64,000 nt of DNA from Thalassia testudinum (GCA_037157565.1 JAZHRO010000036.1:127356001-127420000); one strand, 5' to 3'; positions 12,039 through 23,059 are shown, counted from the first letter of the stretch. Notes: generated by a model not told the origin, from the sequence alone. Translations and numbers: made by a program.

Positions 12039-12570
12039 TGACGTGCCTTCGTGCGTGTGTGTTAAGAGGTGTCGTTATAGTTGCACTTGATATGTCGGTT
12101 TTAAAAGAAGTAAACGGAGGTGAGTCCGAGTGTCGATCTCAGGGAGGCGTGGAAATCGGATTTTGTTTACCACTTGTTGTCACGAAAAAGGCGGAGTTTT
12201 GCTTGCGAAAGAAACGGTTTTGAAAAGCGAGAGATAGAGAGAGTTTAGGGTTAGAAAGTTCTTGGTTTTGATCATGCACTTTAAACAGAAATTAAAAAGG
12301 CAACTAAATGAAAAACAATTTCATTAAACATGCATTCATAGTTCATGGTTTACAATATTAAATACATGCTTCAACAAAAGTAAATGAAAGCTTAAAAGAG
12401 AGAGAGAGAGGTAGAGAGAGAGTGGAGAGCGACGAGGCAGCCACGGCGGTGGAGGAGGCTCCGTCGGCGGCTCGTCGTCTCCGGCGATTACAAGAGTGCC
12501 TAAGACTAGCTAGGAGAGGAGTGGAGTAGTTGCAAGTGGGAGAGGATGCCTTGAATGGTGGTAGAAGGGG

Positions 12571-12580
12571 GTTTAAATAG
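12571..12580 (-). promoter_or_regulatory. LTR TATA box, element A 3' LTR
   Basis: The minus strand reads CTATTTAAAC, about 865 bp from the LTR 5' end. Boxes in similar positions occur in the B, D and D2 LTRs. Confidence 0.55.
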
Positions 12581-12942
12581 AGTTAAGGGCTTCCTAAAAG
12601 AAGAATGTGCTTTAGCGACATCCAGAACGTCGCTAAAACCGCTTCCATATACGTCGGTGAAGGTCTGCTGCCGCCGGTCAGCCGCCCGCCCCTTTCTCTC
12701 TTCAGGCGCGATCCGTGGACGTCGAACGAGAGCCGTCCGATTGATGATCGGACGGCTGAGATCCTCCCGCGCCTGCGCTAGGATCGCGCTTCGGGCGTGC
12801 GTGCGCGCGCGCGTTTCCGCCCGGCGTGCGCGCGCGCGTGGGAGGTGGGGCGCTGTCGTCGCGCCGCGTGGAGCGATCCTAGCCGCTCGCTTCTGATCGC
12901 GCGGCTCAATTTTGCCGCGCCCTTCGCCCGCAGACGATTTTT

Positions 12943-13010
12943 GCTCCGCGCGAATCGAACGCGCGTCGCCGCAACGCGGGCGTGCGCGCTAACCGTTGCG
13001 CCACGCCCGC
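12943..13010 (-). other. tRNA-like sequence in U3 of A's 3' LTR
   Basis: The minus strand has A-box-like TGGCGCAACGG and, 43 nt later, B-box-like CGTTCGATTCG. D-stem GCGC/GCGC pairs 4 of 4 around an 8-nt loop containing GG. T-stem GCGCG/CGCGC pairs 5 of 5 around the 7-nt loop TTCGATT. The anticodon stem pairs 3 of 5 with GCG in the loop. No acceptor stem is evident. The first TTTT on the sense strand is about 305 nt downstream (plus-strand aaaa at 12635-12638), so a Pol III transcript of roughly 375 nt is conceivable. Confidence 0.75.
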
Positions 13011-13444
13011 GCTTTGTCGCGGCGACCGCGGGCGAGCGCGCGGATCTCGGCCGTTCGATCGAAGATCAACGGCCGAGATGCGTCCTTGGCTGGCTTGGGG
13101 GCGTGCGGGCGGCGGGGGCGGGGCGACGTGGCGCGTTCTAGGCCGTTGATCTCCAGATCAACGGTCAGGATTTCTTGGGCCCATTGTGGGAGCTCCGGAT
13201 GTCGGATTTGGCCGATTTTGAGTCCGTTAGACTCCGTTCGTCGTCCTGAATCCATCCGTGCGGTCCGATTGCTCATCTGAGGCCTGCTTTGACAAATGCT
13301 TTACACAAATGGCCATTAATACAGTTTATAAGCAATCTTGGTACTTGATGCATGCAATGCTCCTATTCTACTTTATGTTGTGCCTTTTATTCTAAAGATG
13401 GGCCATATTCAACCTAATTACTACCCCCTTGCGTGGTGTTATCA

Positions 13445-13458
13445 TACCCCCATGCTTA
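13445..13458 (-). other. Polypurine tract of element A
   Basis: The minus strand reads AAGCATGGGGGTA directly before the LTR start TGATAACACC, the normal site for plus-strand priming by RNase H-resistant purines. B shares the form. Confidence 0.7.
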
Positions 13459-14029
13459 CTCCTTGCTAGTCCCTAGCAAGGTTTATTCTAGCCTTTATTT
13501 CTTTGGCGAATTCAAGAAGTAATTGCTTAGGCACTTCGTTACTTGTTAATAAGAGGAACTATACGAAGATCTTAATCTACAAAGACTAAGCAGCGCCCGG
13601 GTGTCTGCCAAAATACGAATCGCCCGAATCCTTGCTTTGTATATATAACTATACTTATGTATACGTATATATCTATATATGTCTTTTTAGAATTTTTAGA
13701 ATTCAGTGTGGGTTGGTAACTTTTTACGGCTACCCAACCCACCCAAAACTCGGTCAAAACCCTAAGTGCTAAGCATCTTGGTGTGAATGTTGTGATAGAC
13801 TTACTTAACGGTAATTGAGACAGACTTCGAGTTTCTACGCCTCTAGGTGACCGGAAAAGAAAATAAATTTTTGCTTGAAGGTGTATTTGTTCGATTGGTA
13901 GCTTTCTCCCTGCGTTCATTTTACCTGGGGTCAACACAAGGATTTTCCAGTGTATATCTCCCCGGCTTGTACTACTTCCCCGTTTCTTCCTTAGGTGTTT
14001 TTGGTCTTCTTTTTTTTGTGCAATTATTG

Positions 14030-14284
14030 AGCTGGGCTCTGGACAACCGACCAATGGGCTGTTACCCACGATCACTTGCCAGCCATACTTGTGCGGTGAA
14101 GTGTGGTTTATTTTCTTTTCTTCTTCTCTTTTTTTTTTTTTTTTTTTATTATTATTATTTTTTTTACGTAGGTGGCTTCCCTAATCTCAAATGTACCTAG
14201 AGGCAGTGAAAAAGAAATGGCCTGTGGCTGGGTTCTGGACAACCTGCCAATGGGCTGTTACCCATGACAACTTGCCAGCCATAC
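14030..14284 (-). repeat. Twin 60-bp motif of the Athila 3' region (copy in A)
   Basis: Copies at 14030-14088 and 14226-14284 share 'ccaatgggctgttaccca' and 'acttgccagccata'. A T-rich tract (about 14110-14164) lies between them. The arrangement is conserved in B and D. Confidence 0.8.
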
Positions 14285-14399
14285 CACCCTAGAGAGTTCA
14301 TTAGCTACCCAATTTCTGTCAAAATCTCCGAGAAGTGAGTATGTGCAGAAATGTGTGCAGATGCTTAGACTCAAAGTTTTCCTGAGTTAGAGGATGAGT

Positions 14400-14420
14400 T
14401 GATAAGTCGTATACTTATCA
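14400..14420. repeat. Conserved 8-bp hairpin in element A 3' region
   Basis: TGATAAGT / ACTTATCA arms with a 5-base spacer. The same arms occur in B and D, with only spacer bases changed. Confidence 0.8.
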
Positions 14421-14849
14421 CCTTATTTATTAGGTGGATTAGAATAGCTTAAAGTTGCAAGGATTCGTCGCTAAATCCATATTTTAATGGACACTAGGGC
14501 TGATTAAGCCTGAAGGCCTGAAAAGTCTAAGCGTTTAAGTTCTTTTTGTATTATTTCCCACTATTGGCAAGTTTCTAATGCCTAAGTTTTTCTTCCTAAA
14601 TTCAAATATATATATTTTTTTAATCAATTAATTTATTCATTCAGACTGATTAATTAAACTCAGGATTATGCAATTTACCATCCCCCCCATGCTTAAGTTG
14701 GACAATGTCTTCATTGGCAGATGCATTGATGCAGAAGGGTTCAAAAAGATAGTACCTGAGTGACGTAAACTACCAGATCAGTCTGAATCCGCTGGGTTGC
14801 CTCCCAGGAAGCGCTGAGTTTAACGCCTCCAGCTGGGCGGTGCCTGGTG

Positions 14850-15971
14850 TCAGCCCTCAACAAGGGTGACACTCTCCTTGGGGGGTACCTGGGCCAGGAA
14901 ATGCTTCAATCTTTGACCATTGACTGTAAAGGTGTGCCCGGTATTAAGATCGGCGATTTCGACTGCCCCATTGGAATAGGGCTTGACCACCCGAAATGGT
15001 CCTGTCCATTTGGACCTAAGTTTCCCTGGAAAGAGTTTCAGGCGTGCATCAAATAGCCAGACTTGTTGGTTTGGCTCAAAGGTTTTCCTATGAATGAGTC
15101 GGTCGTGGACGGCTTTCATTTTCTCCTTATATAGCCGACTATTGTCAAAGGCGTCCCGACGAATTTCTTCAAGCTCAGATAATTGAAGAGTCCTTTGCGC
15201 ACCAGCTAACTGGGGATCCATGTTACATTGCTTAACAGCCCAGTAAGCCCGGTGTTCCAATTCGACAGGGAGATGGCAAGCTTTGCAAAAGACCAAGCGG
15301 TAAGGTGACATGCCTATCGGGGTCTTAAAAGCGGTCCTGTATGCCCACAGGGCATCATCAAGTCGTGTGGACCAGTCTTTCCTGTCAGGTCTCACAGTCT
15401 TCTGTAAAATGTTCTTGATTTGTCTGTTTGAGACCTCAGTCTGCCCATTTGTTTGTGGATGATACGGGGTGGCAATGCGGTGGTTTACCCCGTATTTTCT
15501 AAGTAGGGCACGGAATTGGGAATGGATAAAATGGCTTCCACCATCACTGATCATGGCCTTGGGTATTCCAAAATGGGAAAAGATGTTCTTCTTTACAAAA
15601 TCCATGACCGCCTTGTGATCGCATCGTCGGGTGGCAACGGCTTCAATCCATTTGGAAACATAGTCTACCGAGACCAAGATATACTCGAAGCCGTTGGATG
15701 GTGGAAAGGGGCCCATAAAATCGATACCCCAAACGTCGAAAATTTCGACAATCAAAATGGGCTGAAGGGGCATCATATCTTTTTTGGTCATTGTCCCTAG
15801 TGTTTGGCATCGTGAGCAAGTCTTGGCAAAGATGTGTGCATCCTTGAATAGGGACGGCCAATAAAATCCAGACTGCAAAACTTTTGCAGCTGTTTTCTTG
15901 CCAGAGAAATGGCCGCCACATGCTTGGTCATGACAAAAGGAAAGCACACTCTGAACCTCGTCTTCGGGGAG
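14850..15971 (-). CDS. Integrase portion of element A polyprotein (after in-frame TGA)
   Basis: 373 residues in the same frame as the upstream gag-RNase H frame, separated from it only by the TGA at 15972-15974. Domains in order: an N-terminal zinc region with His in SFCHDQ, His in GGHFSG and Cys in TCSRC; the DDE core with Asp in WGIDFMG, Asp in ISDGGSH and Glu in NGQTEVSN; and the GPY/F motif KWTGPFRV near the end. The integrase inserts element cDNA into the genome. No chromodomain or env follows. The frame is open, so expression would require readthrough or trans-supply. Internal translation from a Met a few codons in is possible but unproved. Confidence 0.93.
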   Translation of the reverse strand, partial: LPEDEVQSVLSFCHDQACGGHFSGKKTAAKVLQSGFYWPSLFKDAHIFAKTCSRCQTLGTMTKKDMMPLQPILIVEIFDVWGIDFMGPFPPSNGFEYILVSVDYVSKWIEAVATRRCDHKAVMDFVKKNIFSHFGIPKAMISDGGSHFIHSQFRALLRKYGVNHRIATPYHPQTNGQTEVSNRQIKNILQKTVRPDRKDWSTRLDDALWAYRTAFKTPIGMSPYRLVFCKACHLPVELEHRAYWAVKQCNMDPQLAGAQRTLQLSELEEIRRDAFDNSRLYKEKMKAVHDRLIHRKTFEPNQQVWLFDARLKLFPGKLRSKWTGPFRVVKPYSNGAVEIADLNTGHTFTVNGQRLKHFLAQVPPKESVTLVEG

Positions 15972-18900
15972 TCACCTCCTGATGATCTGATCAGCACAGA
16001 GGCGAAACAGCATGGGATCATCCCAGAAATAGTGCTTGGCCTCAGCCAAGAACCTGTCCCGTTGCTGTTTGGACCAGCTGTGCGGGGTTTGTCCTATAAC
16101 CAGGTAGTTGACATAGTCAGCATACCATGGCATTTTCTTGTCTTGCACGGCTAGGATGTGTTCATCAGGGAAGGTATCAGATAGAGGTAGGGAGGGTCCA
16201 ATGTGGTCTGGATGAAGTCTTGACAGGTGGTCAGCCACCACATTTTTCGATCCGGCCTTGTCTTGGATTTCCAGGTCAAATTCCTGTAAAAGCAGGATCC
16301 ATCTGATGAGCCTGGGTTTTGCATCCTTTTTGGCCAACAGGTGCCGGATGGCTGAATGGTCGGTGTAGATAGTCACGTGGGATCCCAGCAAGTATGATCG
16401 GAATTTTTCCAGTCCAAAGACTACAGCAAGCAACTCTTTTTCTGTGACCGTATAATTACGCTGGGCCTCGTCCAACGTTTTGCTCGCGTAGTAGATCACC
16501 ACGGGCTTCTTGTCTTGCCTTTGTCCCAGGACAGCACCTATGGCAAAATCTGATGCGTCACACATAATCTCAAAACCCTGGGACCAGTCTGGGGGTTGAA
16601 GTACCGGTGCGGTGGAGACTAAGTCCCGGAGGGTATGATAAGCCTGGGTGCAATCAGGAGACATGTGGAAAGTTGCGTCGTTGGCTAGAAGGTCGGTCAA
16701 GGGTTTGGAAAGTTTGGAAAAGTCTTTGATGAACCTTCGGTAGAAGCCAACATGTCCTAGAAAAGAGCGAATCTGTCGGACCGAACTAGGTGGAGGAAGT
16801 TTGGAAATTAAATCAACCTTAGCTCGATCTACCTCGATGCCCTTATGCGAAACGATGTGTCCGAGGACAATTCCTTCCTGAACCATAAAATGGCTCTTTT
16901 CCCAACTTAACACCAAGTTAACCTCGATACATCGTTTCAGGATTTTCTCCAAGTTGCTCAAACAATGGTCGAATGAATTCCCGAATACAGAGAAATCATC
17001 CATAAAGACCTCCAAGTATTCACCCACCATTTCTGAAAAAATGGCTAGCATGCAACGCTGGAAGGTTGCGGGTGCGTTGCATAACCCGAACGGCATTCGA
17101 CGGAATGCAAATGTGCCATACGGACAAGTGAATGTGGTCTTTTCCTGATCTTCTGGAGCAATTGCGACTTGGTTATATCCTGAATATCCATCCAGGAAGC
17201 AAAAATACTTCTGCCCTGCCAATCTTTCAAGGATTTGGTCAATGAATGGCAAGGGGAAGTGGTCCTTCTTAGTGGCTTCGTTAAGCTTCCTATAATCAAT
17301 ACACACCCGCCATGCGGTGGTGGTGCGGGTGGGAATGGATTCGCCATGATCATTAGTGACAACGGTGAGCCCAGCCTTCTTGGGAACCACTTGAGTGGGG
17401 CTCACCCAGGGGCTATCAGAGATAGGGTAGATGATGTCGGCGTCGAGCCACTTGATAATTTCTTTTTTAACGACCTCCCGCATGTTAGGGTTTAACCGTC
17501 TCTGCATCTGGCGGGAAGGTCGGGCCCCGTCTTCCAGGTAAATCTTGTGGGTGCAATAGGTGGGGCTAATTCCTCTTAGATCTGAGATGGTCCAACCAAT
17601 GGCGGCCCGATGTTCTGAAAGAGTTGCAGTCAACCTTAGTTCCTGATCCTTGGTTAGATGGGAATTAATAATCACTGGGAAGGTCTGGCCAGGTCCCAAG
17701 AAGACGTACTTGAGATTCTCGGGCAATGGTTTAAGTTCAGGTGCGGGTGGGACCACAGTCGATGGGAATGGAAAGGGCGGTAGTTGATCAACATTGATTT
17801 CTTCAAATGGTGTCATGTGATGATACTCAGCCTTACAGAGGTCCACAGGTAATGATGGTGACGAGTCAGAACTACGGGTTTGGTGGTCTGAGACAGAATT
17901 GAGGGTAAGGCATTCCTCGATTAAAGTTTCCACGGGATCATGTTCCTCAATGTAATCACAATCAAAAGACTTTGTTGCCCGGAAGATATCTAATTGCATT
18001 TTCCTGTCTCCGAAGGCGATTTCCATACATCCCGTGTCGCAATCGATGTTTGCTTTAGCCGTGGCTAAGAAAGGTCTGCCTAAGATTATGGGTGCGTTCT
18101 GTAATTTTTCAGGGACTTCCATGTCGAGCACCAAAAAGTCGACTGGGAAATAGAAGTCCTTGACCCGTACAATCACGTCCTCGACAACCCCCTTCGGGGT
18201 TTTCACTGATCTATCCGCCAGCTGGATGGTGACAGGGGTTGGTGCCAGCTCCCCAAAACCAAATTGGTGGTACAAGGTTGTGGGAATTAGGTTGATAGAA
18301 GCACCTAGGTCCAGGAGCGCTCTATCAAATGTCATGTCCCCGATGTTGCAGGAAATCAGGGGTGCTCCTGGGTCAGTTCGTTTGAGTGGAAGGTTGCTTG
18401 ATATCACGGAACTGGCTTGCTCAGAGAGTACAACCTTCCTAGGTGCTTGAGGTCTCGTCTTACGCTTGGGTGTACAGGCATCCTTTAAGAACTTGGCGTA
18501 AGCGGGGATGTGTTTGACAGCTTCTAGAAGCGGAATATTAATCTGTACTTGTTTAAAAATTTCCATCAGCTCCTCAGTTTCCACAGTATTCTTTTTTCTC
18601 TTGATTGTTTCCAAGGCCTCAGGATAGGGTGTCTGGATTGGTTCCATGTTTGGGTCCTTGGTTGGTGCTTCTTCTAAGTCGGGTAAAGTCTCGGGGAGAG
18701 TCGGCCATTTGGGATCCTGGGTTTTGGTGCCGCTTCTCAAGGTCACCGCATTCGCAGAGGCATTGGGGCCATGGGGTGATCCTTGAGAAGATGAGGATGA
18801 AGAGGCGCCAAACCCAGGAGGTGTTTGTGGAGCCGGTTGGACCATATGAGCCTGCCCGGGGTTGCCTTGGAACCCTTGCAAATTGGGGCCTCTGTTAATT

Positions 18901-20516
18901 ATGTTTCGCGGGTTTGGTTGTGGTTGGGAGGGTAGAGATCCTTGCTGTTTACAGTCCAAGAGTTGGCTTAACTGTCCCTTTACCAAGGCCATTTCCTCCA
19001 GATGTTTTTGGTTCATGTCAGCCATCATCTTTATTAGGGTGTCCATTTGGTTTTGTGGGGGAGGGGCCGCCCTATTTTGGTTATATTGGGGTCTAACTGG
19101 TGGTCCTTGCTGATAGGGGGACAAGTGTGGCTGTTGGTTTGGCCTGGGCTGGTTTTGGAATTGCGGTAGTTTCTGGTTTGTCCAACCAAAGTTGGGGTGA
19201 TTACGCCAGCCGGTGTTGTAAGTGTTGGAGAAAGGGTCAGGTTTTGCATATCCTTGGACGGCTTGCACATCTTCTAGAATAGCCGATGTTGATGAAGAAG
19301 GAAGGGAGTAATCAAGGGTCGAGGGAGCAAAGGTCCCTCCTTGGAGCATGGTTGGGGGTTGTTCCAGGTTTAGTTGGGTGAAGGGTTGGACCAGGTCAAC
19401 ATTATGTGCTCCTTTTGCTAGGGTGAAAGTCTGCAAGGGGTTCCTGGTCTGGTTTAGAAGCTCATCAATCTTCTTGTCCACCAATTCCACTCGATCCAAC
19501 TTTTTGGCAATAATGTCCATGTCAACCATTCCAGAATTTGCTTGCACCTCATAAATCCCACCACGGGGTTGACTGGATCTGTTAAACTGGTTCATGGAGG
19601 CATTGTTGAGCGAATTCTCGCTCATAGACTCAAAGAGCTCAAACGCGCTCTCCTCGTCTTTGTTTAGGAAGTTTCCCCCGCATGAGGCATCGACGAAGTT
19701 CCGTAGGTTGCTATCCAGACCGTGGTAGAAGATCTGGGCTAATTGCCACCTTGGAACTTCGTGGTGTGGGCATTTCCTCAAAAGTTCATTGAATCTTTCC
19801 CACGCCTCATGAAATTGTTCCCCACCCTGGAGTGTGAAGGTAGTGATAGCTCTTCTGAGGGCATTGGTCTTTCCTATGGGGAAGAATTTCTTTAAAAATG
19901 CATGCCTTAGTTCCTCCCAGGTGGTGATGGGTCTACCTAGGGTTCTAAGCCAATGAGAAGCCTTGTCTCTTAATGAGAAAGGGAACATCTTGATTAGAAC
20001 AATATCAAGGCTAATGTTCCTAGGTTTTACTGTTCTTGCTATGCGGTCGAGATCTTCTAGGTGCTGAAAGGGGTCTTCATTTGAGCTTCCATGAAAGTGG
20101 CTCTGGATTAGACTTAATACATTAGGTTTTAGCTCAAAATCGTATCCCCCTTCGGGGATCCTAAGGTGTGGCTCGACTCTAATGGCAGAAGGGTTATAGA
20201 AATCACGAAGGGGTCTTGGCTGGTTCTGAAACGGTGGTAAATCAAGTGGTGGTTGTCCTGGTATGTCATTGAAAGGTGGTGGTTGTTCTTGCGGGTTCTG
20301 TAACCGTTGTATGGCTTGCATGATGGTGTGGATTTGTCGTTGCTGAAGCCGATGGTTAGCATTGATTTGAGCCTGGACGACAGCCATAGCATCTGGTGGG
20401 GGTTGATCTTCAGCCTCATCTACCCTAGGTTCAGCCATGTTTTCAACAGAGTTACGTCGCCTAGATTCCTGCCCCAAAACACACAATTCGGGATGCAGTG
20501 AGCGCCTCCCGTGCAT
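15972..20516 (-). CDS. gag-protease-RT-RNase H polyprotein of element A
   Basis: 1514 residues from ATG at 20516 ([11 protein letters not shown]; the same start is seen in B, and similar ones in C and F). Gag core about 170-280 ([20 protein letters not shown]). Gln/Pro-rich linker 440-600, no CCHC knuckle seen. Aspartic protease with DLGAS near 736-740 and flap ILGRPFL near 811-817. RT about 1020-1200 with LDGYSGYNQ and FMDD at 1171-1174. RNase H about 1315-1440 with [18 protein letters not shown] and [10 protein letters not shown]. The reading frame ends at TGA where B has a Cys codon (TGT) followed by continuing integrase. The gag-pol fusion without frameshift and the DLGAS/GRPFL protease are typical of Athila-lineage Ty3/gypsy elements. 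Confidence 0.96.
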   Translation of the reverse strand: MHGRRSLHPELCVLGQESRRRNSVENMAEPRVDEAEDQPPPDAMAVVQAQINANHRLQQRQIHTIMQAIQRLQNPQEQPPPFNDIPGQPPLDLPPFQNQPRPLRDFYNPSAIRVEPHLRIPEGGYDFELKPNVLSLIQSHFHGSSNEDPFQHLEDLDRIARTVKPRNISLDIVLIKMFPFSLRDKASHWLRTLGRPITTWEELRHAFLKKFFPIGKTNALRRAITTFTLQGGEQFHEAWERFNELLRKCPHHEVPRWQLAQIFYHGLDSNLRNFVDASCGGNFLNKDEESAFELFESMSENSLNNASMNQFNRSSQPRGGIYEVQANSGMVDMDIIAKKLDRVELVDKKIDELLNQTRNPLQTFTLAKGAHNVDLVQPFTQLNLEQPPTMLQGGTFAPSTLDYSLPSSSTSAILEDVQAVQGYAKPDPFSNTYNTGWRNHPNFGWTNQKLPQFQNQPRPNQQPHLSPYQQGPPVRPQYNQNRAAPPPQNQMDTLIKMMADMNQKHLEEMALVKGQLSQLLDCKQQGSLPSQPQPNPRNIINRGPNLQGFQGNPGQAHMVQPAPQTPPGFGASSSSSSQGSPHGPNASANAVTLRSGTKTQDPKWPTLPETLPDLEEAPTKDPNMEPIQTPYPEALETIKRKKNTVETEELMEIFKQVQINIPLLEAVKHIPAYAKFLKDACTPKRKTRPQAPRKVVLSEQASSVISSNLPLKRTDPGAPLISCNIGDMTFDRALLDLGASINLIPTTLYHQFGFGELAPTPVTIQLADRSVKTPKGVVEDVIVRVKDFYFPVDFLVLDMEVPEKLQNAPIILGRPFLATAKANIDCDTGCMEIAFGDRKMQLDIFRATKSFDCDYIEEHDPVETLIEECLTLNSVSDHQTRSSDSSPSLPVDLCKAEYHHMTPFEEINVDQLPPFPFPSTVVPPAPELKPLPENLKYVFLGPGQTFPVIINSHLTKDQELRLTATLSEHRAAIGWTISDLRGISPTYCTHKIYLEDGARPSRQMQRRLNPNMREVVKKEIIKWLDADIIYPISDSPWVSPTQVVPKKAGLTVVTNDHGESIPTRTTTAWRVCIDYRKLNEATKKDHFPLPFIDQILERLAGQKYFCFLDGYSGYNQVAIAPEDQEKTTFTCPYGTFAFRRMPFGLCNAPATFQRCMLAIFSEMVGEYLEVFMDDFSVFGNSFDHCLSNLEKILKRCIEVNLVLSWEKSHFMVQEGIVLGHIVSHKGIEVDRAKVDLISKLPPPSSVRQIRSFLGHVGFYRRFIKDFSKLSKPLTDLLANDATFHMSPDCTQAYHTLRDLVSTAPVLQPPDWSQGFEIMCDASDFAIGAVLGQRQDKKPVVIYYASKTLDEAQRNYTVTEKELLAVVFGLEKFRSYLLGSHVTIYTDHSAIRHLLAKKDAKPRLIRWILLLQEFDLEIQDKAGSKNVVADHLSRLHPDHIGPSLPLSDTFPDEHILAVQDKKMPWYADYVNYLVIGQTPHSWSKQQRDRFLAEAKHYFWDDPMLFRLCADQIIRR

Positions 20517-21623
20517 ACACTAGAGAAGAACTGGAGGGGATGCGGAGGGCAACAGATGCGAGAAATGTGTTTCAATCAAGCACGCAAGCCTAATCCTTAT
20601 GGTGTATTCCTTAGGAGACCTAGAAATCTCACAAAGGGTGATTAAGTCCGTAAGCACTGGACTTCCCTTCTCAAGGCTAATCTGGCCAGGTTGATTACGA
20701 GGGGATTGCAGGGAAGGTTCTTCCTTTGGCTTACGCCTCCGGTTCCATAGACCCCACAACCGCGGTCGTTTGACACTGCCCCGCAGCCTAGCCACCAGAT
20801 TCTACCAAGGGAATGAAAGCCAAGTGCCTAGCCGACAAAACCTCTCCTTTTGAGACTTAACTCAGTCCTGCCTAGGGCACGTCTACTCAGTTTTAAAGGG
20901 CTAGGATAGTGCTTGTGCTTAGGGTGATGTGATGAGGCGTTGATTGGGGTGGTGCCTCTTAATGTTTTACTTTCAAAGTGTGTGCTTCTAGCAAAACATG
21001 ATTTTCAAGCAAGGATTTGTTAAGATATAGTGTCTTTTTAGTGTTCATCCTTACTTAAGTACTTTTTAGGGTTGACGTGTCTTAATTTTTTCAAACAAGT
21101 TTCAGTGGGCACGTCAAGTTCTGCACACAACTTAGTGAAAGTAGATTTCCTTTTATTTTGTAGAGGCTCTAAAACCCTAGTGTACTCATCCTGATAATCA
21201 TGCAGCTTCTATTAGATGAGTCAGTTTTAGGGTTGAGTGGTGCGGCCCAGGTCAACTCACGGTGGCTTCGCAAACACCACTCAAGAGAAAGAGAAAAGAG
21301 CACTCCAAGAATTTATCCAGCATATTAGAGTGTACATTTTTTGTAGGGTGATGTGTTAAGAATGTGGGTCAAGCAATCATTCACCACGCCAATTTTTTTC
21401 AGTTTTTATGATTTTTTTAGATTTTCCACGCAAGCAAACAATGAGAGAGAGAGAGTACTCACTATCGGTCCTCGAGGCGTCTACTTCCTTGCTACCATAG
21501 TGGAATGCATCGCTTCGCCGTCCATGCGCCGAATTCCTGCATCCGTCAAGTAAAAAGGAAAATAGGGCATTAGACGATATGAGAATGAAGGTGGAATGGA
21601 GGTGATAAAACCAATCCGTTGCC
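20517..21623 (-). other. 5' leader of element A
   Basis: Noncoding, between PBS and gag ATG. A block at 20711-20776 (plus strand 'gaaggttcttcctttggctt' and 'ccccacaaccg') is conserved in B (23656-23718) and in gag-less D (63390-63454), making it a candidate RNA packaging or dimer signal. Confidence 0.7.
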
Positions 21624-21641
21624 TCCCCGGCAACGGCGCCA
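21624..21641 (-). other. Primer-binding site of element A (tRNA-Asp)
   Basis: The minus strand reads TGGCGCCGTTGCCGGGGA, complementary to the last 18 nt of plant tRNA-Asp including CCA, 5 bp from the LTR. This primer is known for Athila-lineage elements. Confidence 0.93.
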
Positions 21642-22180
21642 AAAACTGACGTGCCTTCGTGCGTGTGTGTTAAGAGGTGTCGTTATAGTTGCACTTGATA
21701 CGTCGGTTTTAAAAGAAGTAAACGGAGGTGAGTCCGAGTGTCGATCTCAGGGAGGCGTGGAAATCGGATTTTGTTTACCACTTGTTGTCACGAAAAAGGC
21801 GGAGTTTTGCTTGCGAAAGAAACGGTTTTGAAAAGCGAGAGATAGAGAGAGTTTAGGGTTAGAAAGTTCTTGGTTTTGATCATGCACTTTAAACAGAAAT
21901 TAAAAAGGCAACTAAATGAAAAACAATTTCATTAAACATGCATTCATAGTTCATGGTTTACAATATTAAATACATGCTTCAACAAAAGTAAATGAAAGCT
22001 TAAAAGAGAGAGAGAGAGAGGTAGAGAGAGAGTGGAGAGCGACGAGGCAGCCACGGCGGTGGAGGAGGCTCCGTCGGCGGCTCGTCGTCTCCGGCGATTA
22101 CAAGAGTGCCTAAGACTAGCTAGGAGAGGAGTGGAGTAGTTGCAAGTGGGAGAGGATGCCTTGAATGGTGGTAGAAGGGG

Positions 22181-22190
22181 GTTTAAATAG
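22181..22190 (-). promoter_or_regulatory. LTR TATA box, element A 5' LTR
   Basis: CTATTTAAAC on the minus strand, the presumptive Pol II core promoter for the genomic RNA. Confidence 0.6.
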
Positions 22191-22552
22191 AGTTAAGGGC
22201 TTCCTAAAAGAAGAATGTGCTTTAGCGACATCCAGAACGTCGCTAAAACCGCTTCCATATACGTCGGTGAAGGTCTGCTGCCGCCGGTCAGCCGCCCGCC
22301 CCTTTCTCTCTTCAGGCGCGATCCGTGGACGTCGAACGAGAGCCGTCCGATTGATGATCGGACGGCTGAGATCCTCCCGCGCCTGCGCTAGGATCGCGCT
22401 TCGGGCGTGCGTGCGCGCGCGCGTTTCCGCCCGGCGTGCGCGCGCGCGTGGGAGGTGGGGCGCTGTCGTCGCGCCGCGTGGAGCGATCCTAGCCGCTCGC
22501 TTCTGATCGCGCGGCTCAATTTTGCCGCGCCCTTCGCCCGCAGACGATTTTT

Positions 22553-22620
22553 GCTCCGCGCGAATCGAACGCGCGTCGCCGCAACGCGGGCGTGCGCGCT
22601 AACCGTTGCGCCACGCCCGC
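22553..22620 (-). other. tRNA-like sequence in U3 of A's 5' LTR
   Basis: Identical to 12943-13010, about 365 bp upstream of the TATA box and in the same orientation as transcription. Confidence 0.75.
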
Positions 22621-23054
22621 GCTTTGTCGCGGCGACCGCGGGCGAGCGCGCGGATCTCGGCCGTTCGATCGAAGATCAACGGCCGAGATGCGTCCTTGGC
22701 TGGCTTGGGGGCGTGCGGGCGGCGGGGGCGGGGCGACGTGGCGCGTTCTAGGCCGTTGATCTCCAGATCAACGGTCAGGATTTCTTGGGCCCATTGTGGG
22801 AGCTCCGGATGTCGGATTTGGCCGATTTTGAGTCCGTTAGACTCCGTTCGTCGTCCTGAATCCATCCGTGCGGTCCGATTGCTCATCTGAGGCCTGCTTT
22901 GACAAATGCTTTACACAAATGGCCATTAATACAGTTTATAAGCAATCTTGGTACTTGATGCATGCAATGCTCCTATTCTACTTTATGTTGTGCCTTTTAT
23001 TCTAAAGATGGGCCATATTCAACCTAATTACTACCCCCTTGCGTGGTGTTATCA

Positions 23055-23059
23055 AGGAC
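23055..23059. repeat. Target-site duplication of element A (right copy)
   Basis: aggac, matching 12034-12038. Confidence 0.95.

Larger units (their letters stand above)
12039..13444 (-). repeat. 3' LTR of element A
   Basis: TG...CA ends, 1406 bp. It holds a GA microsatellite near 12400, a TATA box (12571-12580), an extremely GC-rich section with a tRNA-like unit (12943-13010), and inverted repeats at 12731-12757, 13044-13079 and 13141-13166. Long open frames in the GC-rich part are identical in both LTRs only because the LTRs are identical. They are not credible genes. Confidence 0.97.
13459..14849 (-). other. 3' noncoding region of element A
   Basis: 1.4 kb between the pol stop and the polypurine tract. 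It has no env-like frame. The longest frame (13572-14075) is low-complexity and not conserved in B or D. Conserved parts are the twin motif (14030-14284), the hairpin (14400-14420) and the block after pol around 14800. Confidence 0.8.
12039..23054 (-). mobile_element. Element A, young near-intact Athila-type LTR retrotransposon
   Basis: 11016 bp, minus strand, perfect TSD aggac. The LTRs (12039-13444 and 21647-23054) differ by one transition (12093 t versus 21701 c) and a 2-bp GA step. PBS 21624-21641 is an exact 18-nt complement of the tRNA-Asp 3' end as I recall that tRNA. Order: leader, gag-protease-RT-RNase H-integrase, 1.4-kb 3' noncoding, polypurine tract, LTR. There is no env-like gene. 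The single visible defect is one in-frame TGA before the integrase. One difference in about 1400 bp implies an age of tens of thousands of years at commonly used plant LTR rates. Confidence 0.97.
21647..23054 (-). repeat. 5' LTR of element A
   Basis: 1408 bp, the near-identical partner of 12039-13444. It drives the element. It carries the same inverted repeats at 22341-22367, 22654-22689 and 22751-22776. Confidence 0.97.

Noticed and set aside
12555..13280. Long GC-rich open frames on both strands, duplicated exactly at 22165-22890
   Set aside because: They lie inside the two near-identical LTRs. GC richness removes stop codons. They are Arg/Ala-rich noise in several frames at once.
13572..14075. 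Possible env-like gene downstream of A's pol (167-residue frame)
   Set aside because: Low-complexity, no signal peptide or membrane anchor, not conserved in B or D, and it lies over the conserved noncoding twin motif.
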